A stretch of DNA of 43,133 nt from Chloroflexota bacterium (GCA_002746795.1 PDQY01000037.1:1-43133); one strand, 5' to 3'; shown: positions 7,401 through 15,579, numbered from the stretch's first letter. The notes: a model not told the origin generated them from the sequence alone. Program-made: numbers and translations.

Positions 7401-8595
7401 AACGGCCGTTCCAGAGCCAAGGCCGACCGATTCAGGGACTGCCCCCCATCCTGGCGTGCCACAATTACCGCAACAAGAACCACCGGTTCTCAGTAAACAA
7501 GCGGTGCTGCACGGCACAGAACCCGGAGAAGTAACAGTGATCATTGGCCAGGCAGCCCTGGCACAAATTGACGCCCACAGCCGCAGCAACTTACGCACTG
7601 AATTGGGCGGCGCATTGCTGGGCCGCGCCTATTGTCATAACGGGCAGGTCTACGTCTCAGTTGAGGCAGCTGTGCCCGCAGTTAGCGGCGATCATGGACC
7701 GCTGCACTTCACCTTCAACGCAGACACCTGGAACCAGCTGCGCCAAGACCGCGAAAAGAACTACCCCAATCTGGAAATGGTGGGCTGGTTCCACACACAT
7801 CCCAACCTGGGCGTGTTTTATTCTAGCGATGATGTCGTGGTGCATTCAGCGGCGTTCACCTTGCCCTGGCATGTGGGGCTGGTGGTCGATCCGGTGCGCC
7901 ACGAAGCCTGTTTCTTTGGCTGGGAAAACGGGGAACTAATTCCCTTTGCCGGTTTTTATGAACTGTTAGACGGGCAGGACACGCCATTTGTTGACTGGCG
8001 GGTGGTGCGTACTTCTGTCTGGCGTGATACTTCTGAAGCGGAACTGGCTCAGAAGCAAATGGCAGCCCATGACAAGCAAACGACCGTGTATGCTCCCACC
8101 ACCCCCAAGCCCTCCTTTAATCCGGGCATTGGGTTGATCGTGGGCAGCATCGGTTTGTTACTGACTCTGCTCGTGCTAGTTGGCTGGGTGATTCCGTTAA
8201 GCCAAAAAGTCAACCGATTGGAAAACGTGGTTCTGGCGATGGCGGACGAAGCATTGACTGACACGAATGTTGCTGCCTGCCCAGACCCACGACTGCGTAT
8301 CTTGAACCCCATTCATGGCTCTAGCTTTCACGTTGGCACTGAATTAGAGATTGTGGGCACAGCCAGCCACCCGAAGGCAGTGCGTTACCAAATTGAACAA
8401 CGGCCGTTTGACTCTGAAGCATGGCAGTTACTGAAAACGATACGCCCAGACAAGAAACTCGGCCTTTTATCTGCCTGGGATACGGCTGAATTGACCCCAG
8501 GCGTGTACGAAATCCGCTTAACGGCCGTTGATCACAACAGCATCATCGTGCCCAACGCGACACAGTGTCAACTTACCATTGAACTGGTGCCCTAG
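7375..8595 (+). CDS. Membrane-anchored JAB/JAMM isopeptidase
   Basis: A 406-aa protein in three parts. Residues 50-200 are a JAB/MPN+ metalloprotease with the full zinc set: Glu76 (RTELGGALLG), His140 and His142 (WFHTHP), Ser150 and Asp153. A single transmembrane helix lies at about 252-276 (GLIVGSIGLLLTLLVLVGWV). The last 115 residues (RILNPIHGSSF onward) look like an extracytoplasmic beta-sandwich, with a 'NP..GS.' opening common in bacterial Ig-like domains. By family, it would cleave isopeptide bonds after the Ubl C-terminal Gly, here at the inner face of the membrane. It overlaps the E2 gene by 26 bases, with GGAAGG upstream of the start. It contains three exact AACGGCCGTT palindromes (7401, 8399, 8520). 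Confidence 0.93.
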   Translation: MTSASTSSKTAVPEPRPTDSGTAPHPGVPQLPQQEPPVLSKQAVLHGTEPGEVTVIIGQAALAQIDAHSRSNLRTELGGALLGRAYCHNGQVYVSVEAAVPAVSGDHGPLHFTFNADTWNQLRQDREKNYPNLEMVGWFHTHPNLGVFYSSDDVVVHSAAFTLPWHVGLVVDPVRHEACFFGWENGELIPFAGFYELLDGQDTPFVDWRVVRTSVWRDTSEAELAQKQMAAHDKQTTVYAPTTPKPSFNPGIGLIVGSIGLLLTLLVLVGWVIPLSQKVNRLENVVLAMADEALTDTNVAACPDPRLRILNPIHGSSFHVGTELEIVGTASHPKAVRYQIEQRPFDSEAWQLLKTIRPDKKLGLLSAWDTAELTPGVYEIRLTAVDHNSIIVPNATQCQLTIELVP

Positions 8596-8659
8596 CAGTG
8601 GCAAAGCGGCACAGGTGCAGGGCGGCAAAGTACGTTACCTGCATCTCTGATAACTAACT

Positions 8660-8683
8660 GACTATTCGACTACTGGACTATTA
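8660..8683. repeat. Short tandem repeat of eight-base units
   Basis: Three GACTATTC-like octads lie in tandem and end three bases before the ATG at 8687. No ribosome site remains in front of that start, so the repeat may have replaced the usual leader. Confidence 0.55.
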
Positions 8684-8686
8684 CTC

Positions 8687-9910
8687 ATGACTGACGAACT
8701 TGTTTACGCTGCTCTCATTACAATTTCTATACCGGAAACGGGCAAATCTGCGGCCGTGACGGTGGTCTTGACGCCGCCAGATAATGTGGATGTAGATGGG
8801 CAGGTTAAACCACTCCCCGAATGTACGCTCAACGATTTGCAGGCTTTTGCTGATGAGCTAGAAAAAGATACCTGGGACGCTTACAGGTCAATTTCCCTGC
8901 TCAACCTGGATGAACACGACGACGTTTCTATCGAAGTCACGGTCGTGGATCGCAAAGGAGCCCCATACTCATTGGCAGGTTCTTGGCGCAAGCAGGCGAT
9001 CATCATTCCGGCTCACACCGACATTGACGATGACGACGAGATTCCCGTTCAAGCTGAGATTGAAGCGCCTGAAGAGGAAGTGGTCATTGCTGCTGAAATT
9101 GAAGCTGAAATTGAAGCTGAGAAGGCAGAGCCAGAGCAAGAGAAGGCGACTAAACCAGACGCCGTTGCAGAAGAAGCTGAAGCTGCGCACTCAGAAGCTG
9201 AAGAAGCTGAAGAAACCATAGAGACTGAAGAAGCTGAAGAGACTGAAGAAGTTGAAGAGACTGAAGCGGCCAAACCTCAAGAACTAGAAGTGGTGGTTTC
9301 TGAGTCAGAGCCGGTGTATGCTCAGCCAGAAGAATCAGCTGGCGCCAGCCCAGATGATGTGATCATTGTGCCGAGTAAGGCACGAGTTCGCATTGCAGGA
9401 CGCCGTTTACCACCAGGCACTAACACCTGGATGGCCACTGATGTTCTCATTGACGAGCCAGCTCTCAGAGCAGCGCAAGCTCATGCTTTAAGCAGCCCTC
9501 GGCGCGAGGTGGCTGGCGTTCTCATTGGTCTACCGCCAGAAAAACAGCCTGACGGCCGTTATGTGGTGCATATTATGGATACCATCATCGCTAAATACAC
9601 GGTGATGCAGGGTGCCAGTGTGACCTACACACCGGAAAGCTGGCGCTACATGAACGATAAATTGCACGAACGCTACCCAGACGAAACGGCCGTTATGGTG
9701 GGCTGGTATCACACACACCCTGGATTTGGCATTTTCTTGTCGGGGATGGATCAGTTTATTCACCAAAATTTCTTCACCCAAGTGTGGCATGTGGCATTGG
9801 TGCTAGACCCCCACGCCAAGACAAGCGGCTTCTTCTGCTGGGACCGGCAAAAGACCCATGTCAGCCCCATGGAATTTGAGTGGCCCCATTGGGCATCTCA
9901 ATCCTGGTAA
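8687..9910 (+). CDS. JAB/JAMM isopeptidase with acidic linker and novel N-terminal domain
   Basis: A 407-aa soluble protein. Residues 1-110 form an alpha/beta region I do not recognise. Residues 120-210 are a very acidic Glu/Ala repeat encoded by recurring GCTGAA units, probably a flexible spacer. Residues 235-407 are a JAB/MPN+ domain with Glu274 (RREVAGVLIG), His342 and His344 (WYHTHP), Ser352 and Asp355 all present, so it should be an active zinc isopeptidase. The domain is close to that of the preceding gene, which suggests duplication followed by change of accessory parts. No transmembrane helix is seen. A possible terminator begins at its stop codon. Confidence 0.92.
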   Translation: MTDELVYAALITISIPETGKSAAVTVVLTPPDNVDVDGQVKPLPECTLNDLQAFADELEKDTWDAYRSISLLNLDEHDDVSIEVTVVDRKGAPYSLAGSWRKQAIIIPAHTDIDDDDEIPVQAEIEAPEEEVVIAAEIEAEIEAEKAEPEQEKATKPDAVAEEAEAAHSEAEEAEETIETEEAEETEEVEETEAAKPQELEVVVSESEPVYAQPEESAGASPDDVIIVPSKARVRIAGRRLPPGTNTWMATDVLIDEPALRAAQAHALSSPRREVAGVLIGLPPEKQPDGRYVVHIMDTIIAKYTVMQGASVTYTPESWRYMNDKLHERYPDETAVMVGWYHTHPGFGIFLSGMDQFIHQNFFTQVWHVALVLDPHAKTSGFFCWDRQKTHVSPMEFEWPHWASQSW

Positions 9911-9962
9911 ACGGGAATGATGAGTGACGAGTGATGAATGTCATCCCGTTTGCTCATTTTTT
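9909..9962 (+). terminator. Possible rho-independent terminator after the second JAB gene
   Basis: An 11-pair stem with one bulge (9909-9920 against 9941-9951) encloses a loop of AATGATG-like heptads and is followed by T-rich sequence with six T at 9957-9962. The loop is long and the T-run starts a few bases after the stem, so this is a moderate candidate. It is supported by the promoter-like sequence that follows. Confidence 0.4.
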
Positions 9963-9992
9963 AGGACAAACAGCTCCCAAATCATGTATAAT
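9963..9992 (+). promoter_or_regulatory. Candidate promoter for the RING gene pair
   Basis: A perfect TATAAT at 9987-9992 is preceded, 18 bases upstream, by AGGACA (9963-9968; four of six matches to TTGACA). It lies after the candidate terminator and 58 bases before the first RING start, so the RING genes may form a separate transcription unit. Confidence 0.5.
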
Positions 9993-10011
9993 GCTGCTAA
10001 ACTCTTTAACT

Positions 10012-10046
10012 GACCACTGATCACTGCCCAGTGACCACTGTTCACT
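10012..10046. repeat. Heptad repeat block in the RING1 leader
   Basis: Five heptads of the type GACCACT, GATCACT run without a break and end four bases before the ATG at 10051. No Shine-Dalgarno sequence is present there. Confidence 0.65.
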
Positions 10047-10050
10047 AAAC

Positions 10051-10479
10051 ATGGAAGAACAAGAACTACCGCCCATCCACATAACGGATGATGATATAAG
10101 TGAAGCCAACCGCTTGAGTTTGCACTGCCCGATTTGTGCTGGGGCTGTGGAAAACAACGTTAGAGATGCTGCCATGCGCCCTGTCGTTTGCTCTAAATGC
10201 GGCACGCTTTACCACCGTGCTTGTTGGGAGCAAAGCGGTGGCAAATGTGCCATTTTGGGCTGTGAATGCACGGAGTACTACGTTTACGGGCGTAATCAAG
10301 ACCCGGCGCTGACCATTACGTATTCTGATTTACCATCGCCATCTGTAAACGGCCGTGGACCAGGCGCCCAAACCAAGCGCCTCAAAGCCCAACAAGCCCG
10401 AGAAGTTGAACGCTTGCGCCGACCTGGTTTTTGGCAGCGCCTATGGCAGTGGCTCCTCGATCAAATTCAAATTGGATAA
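10051..10479 (+). CDS. Soluble RING-like zinc protein, candidate E3 ligase
   Basis: A 142-aa protein with eight evenly arranged metal ligands: Cys26-x2-Cys29, Cys47-x2-Cys50, His55-x2-Cys58, Cys66-x4-Cys71, with an extra Cys73. Read as a cross-brace this is a C4HC3 pattern, as in RING-CH/RINGv and PHD fingers, and the CGTLYHRACW core is RING-like. In eukaryotes such domains bring the E2 and substrate together. The C-terminal half is basic and ends in a helix rich in Trp (WQRLWQWLLDQIQIG) that may bind a membrane surface or a partner. The start is directly after a heptad repeat and lacks a ribosome site. E3 activity is inferred from the domain and the adjacent E1/E2/Ubl genes. Confidence 0.82.
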   Translation: MEEQELPPIHITDDDISEANRLSLHCPICAGAVENNVRDAAMRPVVCSKCGTLYHRACWEQSGGKCAILGCECTEYYVYGRNQDPALTITYSDLPSPSVNGRGPGAQTKRLKAQQAREVERLRRPGFWQRLWQWLLDQIQIG

Positions 10480-10482
10480 ACG

Positions 10483-10546
10483 GTGAGCAACGGTTAGTGA
10501 ACAATCAACACACCGCTTCCCGCTTACCCACCACCAACTACTAGCC
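10483..10546. repeat. Spacer made entirely of heptads between the RING genes
   Basis: Nine consecutive seven-base units fill the spacer, for example GTGAGCA (10483) early and CCCGCTT (10519) late. The 17-base stretch 10519-10535 matches 32281-32297 inside the polymerase gene with one difference. Confidence 0.7.
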
Positions 10547-10547
10547 A

Positions 10548-11033
10548 ATGATCCGCCCTCTTCGTGTCAGCTCGCAATCTGCTTTTCTGGAACAGCCATG
10601 TGCCTTGTGTAAGGAGGGATTTGTGGCTGGTGACATGATTGTCATTTGTCCTGAGGATGGGGCACGGCATCATGTGCATTGCTGGGAAGCGAATGGGTCG
10701 AAATGCTCTGCTTTTGGCTGCCATGGTAACGGCCGTTTAGTTACCAGCACCCAGTCAGACACCGTCTTTACAAACGGGCCGCGTGTCGCCCAATCCCCGC
10801 AAGAAGAAGGCGAAAACAGCTCTAAAGTTCGGGTAATGCCCAGCAGCAGCTTAGGTTGTGCGCAAGGCTGCCTGATCATGAGTATCGCTCTGGCTATCCT
10901 CATCATGGCCTTTAGTTGTTTTGGCCTGTGGGCAATCGCTGATTATCTGATGATCAACGTGTTTGAATTCAACTACCGTGTACCCTTTGAAGGGATGATT
11001 CTCCCACTCCAGTTTTTCTTGCTCGCCTCATAG
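10548..11033 (+). CDS. Membrane-anchored RING-like zinc protein, candidate E3 ligase
   Basis: A 161-aa protein, clearly related to the preceding RING gene. Ligands are Cys18-x2-Cys21, Cys34, His42-x2-Cys45, Cys53-x4-Cys58. The position equal to RING1 Cys50 is Asp37 (CPED), which may still bind zinc as an Asp does in Rbx1-type RINGs, or may be lost. The shared HxxCWE..G.KC...GC pattern shows common descent. A linker (60-100) leads to a transmembrane helix at about 107-131 (CLIMSIALAILIMAFSCFGLWAI), and the C-terminus is hydrophobic. With an N-terminal cytoplasmic RING it would place E3 activity at the membrane, as the first JAB protein does for removal. No ribosome site precedes the start, which abuts heptad repeats. 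Contains AACGGCCGTT at 10728. Confidence 0.78.
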   Translation: MIRPLRVSSQSAFLEQPCALCKEGFVAGDMIVICPEDGARHHVHCWEANGSKCSAFGCHGNGRLVTSTQSDTVFTNGPRVAQSPQEEGENSSKVRVMPSSSLGCAQGCLIMSIALAILIMAFSCFGLWAIADYLMINVFEFNYRVPFEGMILPLQFFLLAS

Positions 11034-11083
11034 TTTAATCTGCAATCAAATTTGAAAAAACGAAAAAAACGAGAATCAGCCGA

Positions 11084-11626
11084 TTATTTGTCCCCAACAA
11101 CGGCGGCTATCACACCGAATATTAATAAACCGACCAACACGCGAAATAGATTGATGTTTAAATTGATGCGGAGATAACCTAATAACCAATACAATGCCGC
11201 GCCTATTACTGCACCAACGGCAAGCCCCACCAATCCACCTTTTAATACCCAGTCAGGTGCCGTGAAGATCACGCCCAGCAAACAACCAGACAAAACCGCA
11301 TACAAGATGTATAGAGCAGCATTCAAAATGGCCTGTCCAACCACAGGATTGTCTAACCCATTCAGAATTTCGCCGAAAGATGCCCCGGTCATGCTCAACA
11401 CCTGAAAAATTTGGTACCCAGCCATGCCTATGCCAAATAAAATCCCGATCAGTAAAGCACGTCCCATGGCATCAGGGATATGAACGATAGGCACAACAAT
11501 GGCACCAATCACCAAACCTGCCACCAAACCATTGATTGCGCCTGTGGTCAAGTCAGTCATCAAATCTAACATAATACTGGCAGCAATCCCTATTCCAAAA
11601 GCTTTTGTTATCATTATGGATATCAT
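11084..11626 (-). CDS. Polytopic membrane protein of unknown function
   Basis: A 180-aa, Gly/Ala/Ile-rich protein with about five or six transmembrane helices and small-residue spacing (for example GLVGLAVGAVIGAALYW). No catalytic motif or known family was recognised. It converges on the ubiquitin-like cluster, with 50 bases between stops, and diverges from ftcD. The ribosome site is weak, and a second Met four codons downstream could be the start. It is probably unrelated to the cluster. Confidence 0.65.
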   Translation of the reverse strand: MISIMITKAFGIGIAASIMLDLMTDLTTGAINGLVAGLVIGAIVVPIVHIPDAMGRALLIGILFGIGMAGYQIFQVLSMTGASFGEILNGLDNPVVGQAILNAALYILYAVLSGCLLGVIFTAPDWVLKGGLVGLAVGAVIGAALYWLLGYLRINLNINLFRVLVGLLIFGVIAAVVGDK

Positions 11627-11868
11627 TAGAGCACACTCTTTATGCTTAAATTTATGATGACCAAATTATAGCGCATCCTGATTTTCTGCGCTTTTATCTT
11701 ATTTATAACTTTGCACTGAGAAGCAGTTAACAATCCTCATCGTAGATTCGCCTATTCTCATACTTCGTGATAAAAAATGAGGCTGCAAACAGGGTTGGTT
11801 AACGATTAAGGTCGTCACTCCAAACCCTTTATGAACCGTTTAGGAAGACGATAGAAGGAGTTGCTCCG

Positions 11869-13389
11869 ATGAAACAGATCGTGGAGTGTGTGCCCAATTT
11901 CAGTAACGGCCGTTCCCCCAAAATTTACAACAGCATTGCCGATGAAATCCGGTCAGTTCAGGATGTTCACGTTTTAGACGTTAGTGCTGATCCCGATCAT
12001 AATCGGACAGTTATCACTTTTGTAGGCACCCTCGAAGCAGTTGAGGAAGCTGCTTTCCGCGCAATTGCTAAAGCAGCACAACTCATTGATTTAGATAAGC
12101 ATCAAGGTGAGCATCCTCGCCTTGGCGCCACCGATGTCTGCCCCTTTATTCCGGTACACAATGTCACCATGAAAGAATGTGTGGCTGCCGCTAAACGAGT
12201 CGGACAACGAGTCGGTAAAGAGCTTGGTATCGCCGTTTATTTATATGGCAAAGCCGCCACCCAACCAAATCGAGAGAAACTATCTGTTATCCGCAAGGGT
12301 GAATATGAACTTTGGAAAACAGAGGTAGCTACCAATCCCAAACGGGAACCAGATTTTGGTCCCGCTGAACCCAAACGGTGGGGGGCAACTGTCATTGGGG
12401 CTCGTCCATTCCTGATTGCTTACAATATTTATCTGAACAGTGATGATGCCGCTCTGGCCGACAAAATTGCTAAAAGCGTTCGCTTTATCGGTGGCGGTCT
12501 TCGTTTTGTGCAGGCGAAGGGGTTCCTGGTTGAAGGACAGGCTCAAGTTAGCATGAATCTGACCAATTTCAATAAGACATCTATGTATCATGTTCAGGAA
12601 ATGGTACGCCGTGAAGCTGCCCGCTATGGGCTGACCATCACTCATGCGGAACTGGTCGGACTCATTCCGCAAAAAGCTTTGCTGGAAACAGCCAAATGGT
12701 ATTTACAAATTGATGAACTTGATGATAAGCAAATCTTAGAATTTCAATTGCAAGAAAAGCAACAAGAGACAGCATCTGACTCCTTGCCTCTTCAATTCTT
12801 AGATGATACGGCAGCAGCCCAGGCGACCCCAGGAGGCGGTTCGGTTGCAGCATTGGCTGGGGCTTTGGGTGCCGCTCTGACACAAATGGTAGCGGGACTC
12901 ACCCTGAACAAAAAGAAATATGCCAATGTTCAGGATAAAACAGATGCCATTCGTGTTGAATCGATTCGGTTGCGCAAACAGTTAACCGCCGCTGTTGCTG
13001 AAGATGCGGCTGCCTTCGACCAGGTGATGGCTGCGTATCGAAATAAAGGACTGGATAAAGCAGAGCGTGCGCAAGCAATTGAATCGGCCACAATTGGGGC
13101 AGGTGAAGTGCCTTTACGGGTGGCGCGTCTCAGTCGTGATGTGGCGATACTCGCCCAAGAAATTGGGGCAATAGGGAATGTCAATGCGGTCACGGATGCG
13201 GCCGCAGCTGCTTATATGGCATTGGCCGCGGTTCAAGCTGCTAGTCTGAATGTGCGTGTCAATGGTGCCGGGCTTGCGGATCAAGAATTGGCAAAAGCGT
13301 GGCAAGGTGAAGTAGCAACTTTAATCGAGGAAACAACAAAAATAGCGGAGCGCGTCGCCGCCACAGCCAGTGAGCGAGGCGGTTTCTAG
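11869..13389 (+). CDS. ftcD: Glutamate formiminotransferase / formiminotetrahydrofolate cyclodeaminase fusion
   Basis: A 506-aa bifunctional enzyme of histidine degradation and one-carbon metabolism. Residues 1-300 are the formiminotransferase, with the opening IVECVPNFSNGR and the GEHPRLGATDVCPFIP segment that forms the folate/formimino site. Residues 305-506 are the cyclodeaminase, with TPGGGSVAALAGALGAAL. It transfers the formimino group from formiminoglutamate to tetrahydrofolate and then releases ammonia to give methenyl-THF. Length and order match the animal FTCD fusion, though somewhat shorter. A strong ribosome site (GAAGGAG) precedes ATG 11869. No hut genes are in the window. The M23 gene starts four bases after its stop. 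Confidence 0.95.
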   Translation: MKQIVECVPNFSNGRSPKIYNSIADEIRSVQDVHVLDVSADPDHNRTVITFVGTLEAVEEAAFRAIAKAAQLIDLDKHQGEHPRLGATDVCPFIPVHNVTMKECVAAAKRVGQRVGKELGIAVYLYGKAATQPNREKLSVIRKGEYELWKTEVATNPKREPDFGPAEPKRWGATVIGARPFLIAYNIYLNSDDAALADKIAKSVRFIGGGLRFVQAKGFLVEGQAQVSMNLTNFNKTSMYHVQEMVRREAARYGLTITHAELVGLIPQKALLETAKWYLQIDELDDKQILEFQLQEKQQETASDSLPLQFLDDTAAAQATPGGGSVAALAGALGAALTQMVAGLTLNKKKYANVQDKTDAIRVESIRLRKQLTAAVAEDAAAFDQVMAAYRNKGLDKAERAQAIESATIGAGEVPLRVARLSRDVAILAQEIGAIGNVNAVTDAAAAAYMALAAVQAASLNVRVNGAGLADQELAKAWQGEVATLIEETTKIAERVAATASERGGF

Positions 13390-13393
13390 GTGT

Positions 13394-14584
13394 ATGGATA
13401 AGAGAACTCATTATTTTGTATTGAAGCCAAAAAAACAAACAGGAAGTATTGTTGCCCTTCTAGGAAGTATCTTCATTTTATTGGTCTTAACTGGCTGTCA
13501 ACAGAATATTGTGGCAAATATTGCTGAAGTTAGTGAGGAAAACGCAGCGGAGGAAACGGTTGCTCCCACGTTCACTCTCCCTCCCACGGCTACGGCTGCG
13601 GCCACAGATTTGCCCCTGCCAGCGACGAGGATCATCATGCCGCCCACATTGACGCCTATTCCGACATCAACCCCTGCTGTTGCCCACACAGAGACGGCAG
13701 CGGCTGTGGCGCAAGAGGCGGTTGTTGGTATGGAAACGGCCGTTTCCATATCAGCCTCACCCGAACCAACAGCTACCGCCACGGCCACCCCCATTCCTAC
13801 CTTCACGCCCCCGGCTTTGCCGTTCACTTCTGAGGAAGAACATTACTGGCTAAAACGACCTATTCCAGAAGGTGGCACCGTGTGGACCGACAAAATTTAT
13901 CCGTATGGCGGCACCAAAGGTGGCACACTTCGCCCTCATCACGGCGTTGAGTTTTATGTCAACCACGGCACTCAAGTGATAGCGGCGGCCAGCGGCACTG
14001 TCGTCGTCGCTGGTAACGACAACGTCATTGCTTATGGGCCAGAAACAAACTTCTACGGCAACCTGGTTATCATTGAGCTTGACACCGAATTTCAGGGGCA
14101 GCCCGTTTATAACCTGTATGCCCATCTTTCAGACATTTATGTGGCTGAAGGCCAACACGTTGATGTTGAACAGCTTATCGCTCTCTCTGGAGCCAGCGGT
14201 ATAGCGGATGGACCTCATCTCCACTTTGAAGTTCGTTTAGGGCAAAACAACTATGGCACAACCTATAATCCGCGCCTGTGGCTCTATCCGTTTCCCGATT
14301 ATGGCACTGTGGCAGGGCGGGTCATCCGGGGCAATGGCTCATTGGTAGAGGAAGCGCCCATTTCTATGGATCGGATTGATGCAGATTCCCATTACTTGGC
14401 GACCACATCATACGCGGGCACCACGGTCAATTCAGATGCTCAATGGCATGAAAACTTTGTGATTGATGATGTACCGATGGGCTATTATGAAGTGATCGTA
14501 GCGGTGGGGAAACGCAAATTCAAACAGGAGATCTACGTTTTCCCTTACCGCACCAATTTTGTGGAAATCATGATTGAAGATTAA
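13394..14584 (+). CDS. Lipoprotein M23/LytM-family peptidase
   Basis: A 396-aa exported protein. Residues 1-35 are a lipoprotein signal ending in the lipobox LTGC, so the mature protein is lipid-anchored. Residues 45-145 are a Thr/Pro/Ala-rich wall-spanning linker. The LytM/M23 domain at about 155-300 has His182, Glu186 (HHGVEF) and the GPHLHFE motif (His275, His277), with YAHLSD between. The first-site Asp of classical M23 enzymes is Glu here. A further beta domain (about 305-396) follows. ATG 13394 is preferred over an in-frame GTG at 13370, which lies inside ftcD and would add residues ahead of the signal. It likely cuts peptidoglycan cross-links or has become a binding module. Confidence 0.88.
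   Translation: MDKRTHYFVLKPKKQTGSIVALLGSIFILLVLTGCQQNIVANIAEVSEENAAEETVAPTFTLPPTATAAATDLPLPATRIIMPPTLTPIPTSTPAVAHTETAAAVAQEAVVGMETAVSISASPEPTATATATPIPTFTPPALPFTSEEEHYWLKRPIPEGGTVWTDKIYPYGGTKGGTLRPHHGVEFYVNHGTQVIAAASGTVVVAGNDNVIAYGPETNFYGNLVIIELDTEFQGQPVYNLYAHLSDIYVAEGQHVDVEQLIALSGASGIADGPHLHFEVRLGQNNYGTTYNPRLWLYPFPDYGTVAGRVIRGNGSLVEEAPISMDRIDADSHYLATTSYAGTTVNSDAQWHENFVIDDVPMGYYEVIVAVGKRKFKQEIYVFPYRTNFVEIMIED
13729..13750. repeat. 22-base perfect palindrome around one AACGGCCGTT copy
   Basis: The palindrome AACGGCCGTT at 13735-13744 extends symmetrically six bases on each side, giving 22 bases of perfect self-complementarity in the linker-coding part of the M23 gene. Most other copies extend only one to three bases further. 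Confidence 0.85.
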
Positions 14585-14721
14585 CTGCCCCAGATGGCTG
14601 CTAACCATTTGGCGATGAATTAGCTCGGCTGGGCACGACACAGAAAACAGGTTGTGATGCTGTGTGTCAATTCGCTGCAATGAAAAATGGAACCGCTGGT
14701 TAGCCAGTTTAGCCAGTGGTG

Positions 14722-15579
14722 TTAATCAACCCGGAACAGGCCTAGTTGTGCCGCAATCAAGCGATCTAACAGTTTATCGGGTAGCCAACGAGGCAAATAC
14801 CAACCGGTAAATTTTTTACGTGGGACGGGGTAGCGCGATTTCGGATTTTTGTTGAGCAAGGCCGCAATGACTCTGTTGGCCACTGTTTCAACAGGGATGG
14901 CTGATTCCTGGCGAGCTGTTACCATTTCTTTCTGTATTTTGTCTAACACAGTGCCAAAATCTGTGTCACGATAATGTGCGGTATGCTCGCTGGCTTTGCC
15001 AATGATAGGGGTGCGCGTTGTGCCGGGTTCCACCACAGACACATCGATGCCATAAATGATGAGTTCCCGGCGCAAGGAATCAGAAAGTCCTTCTAACGCA
15101 TGTTTGGAAGCAGTATAGGCGCCAAAAAAGGGGTAGGCTATTTTGCCGCTGACTGAACTGATCATGACGATGCGCCCTCGAGGGTCTGGTGCCTCTTTTC
15201 TAGCGCCTAGCAGGGGTAAGAACTGCTGTGTCACATCCAGCAAGCCGAATAAATTCACGTCAAACTGGTGCCGAAATTCTGCCAAATCTATATGCATGAG
15301 TGGCCCCAGCACGGAGATACCGGCGTTGTTTACCAACCCTGTCAGGTTGTCTTTTCCGATGGCAGCTTGCACTTGGGAAACGGCCGTTTCAATTGCGTCA
15401 TGGTCCGTAACATCAAATAACAAGGGGGTGAAACAAGGCCCTAACGCGGCCTGAACCCGGTCACCATCTTCATGCTTGCGCACGCTGCCAAACACATGAT
15501 AGCCGAGCTTTGTCAATTTTTCAGCAGTGGCGTAGCCAATCCCTGTTGATACACCGGTAATGACAATGGTTCCACTCAT
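14722..15579 (-). CDS. Short-chain dehydrogenase/reductase
   Basis: A 285-aa classical SDR: TGVSTGIG nucleotide motif near the N-terminus, NNAG in the middle, catalytic Ser and YTASK with Tyr and Lys. The TG..TGIG and SVRK segment suggests NADPH use. The C-terminal extension (about residues 230-285, PRKKFTGWYLPRWLPDKLLDRL) is typical of SDRs acting on retinol- or sterol-like hydrophobic substrates, but the substrate cannot be read from sequence. The start MSGT is chosen because AGGAG lies nine bases before it; the upstream Met would sit directly on the ribosome site. It is last in a - strand series after the hydrolase. Confidence 0.9.
   Translation of the reverse strand: MSGTIVITGVSTGIGYATAEKLTKLGYHVFGSVRKHEDGDRVQAALGPCFTPLLFDVTDHDAIETAVSQVQAAIGKDNLTGLVNNAGISVLGPLMHIDLAEFRHQFDVNLFGLLDVTQQFLPLLGARKEAPDPRGRIVMISSVSGKIAYPFFGAYTASKHALEGLSDSLRRELIIYGIDVSVVEPGTTRTPIIGKASEHTAHYRDTDFGTVLDKIQKEMVTARQESAIPVETVANRVIAALLNKNPKSRYPVPRKKFTGWYLPRWLPDKLLDRLIAAQLGLFRVD

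Noticed and set aside
8910..9273. Open frames on both strands across the acidic linker of the second JAB gene
   Set aside because: They arise from the repetitive GCTGAA units and encode low-complexity Lys/Leu or Ser/Ala runs; no ribosome sites.
10012..10546. CRISPR-like array from regularly spaced short repeats near the RING genes
   Set aside because: Units are seven bases, degenerate and without spacers, and no cas gene is present.
11680..11710. AGCGCA/TGCGCT stem followed by four T as a terminator
   Set aside because: The stem is short and the site lies between divergent genes, where no transcript would need to end.
13937..13951. M23 Asp-to-Glu change as evidence of an inactive peptidase
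   Set aside because: Glu can still bind zinc and the other His ligands are intact, so inactivity cannot be claimed.
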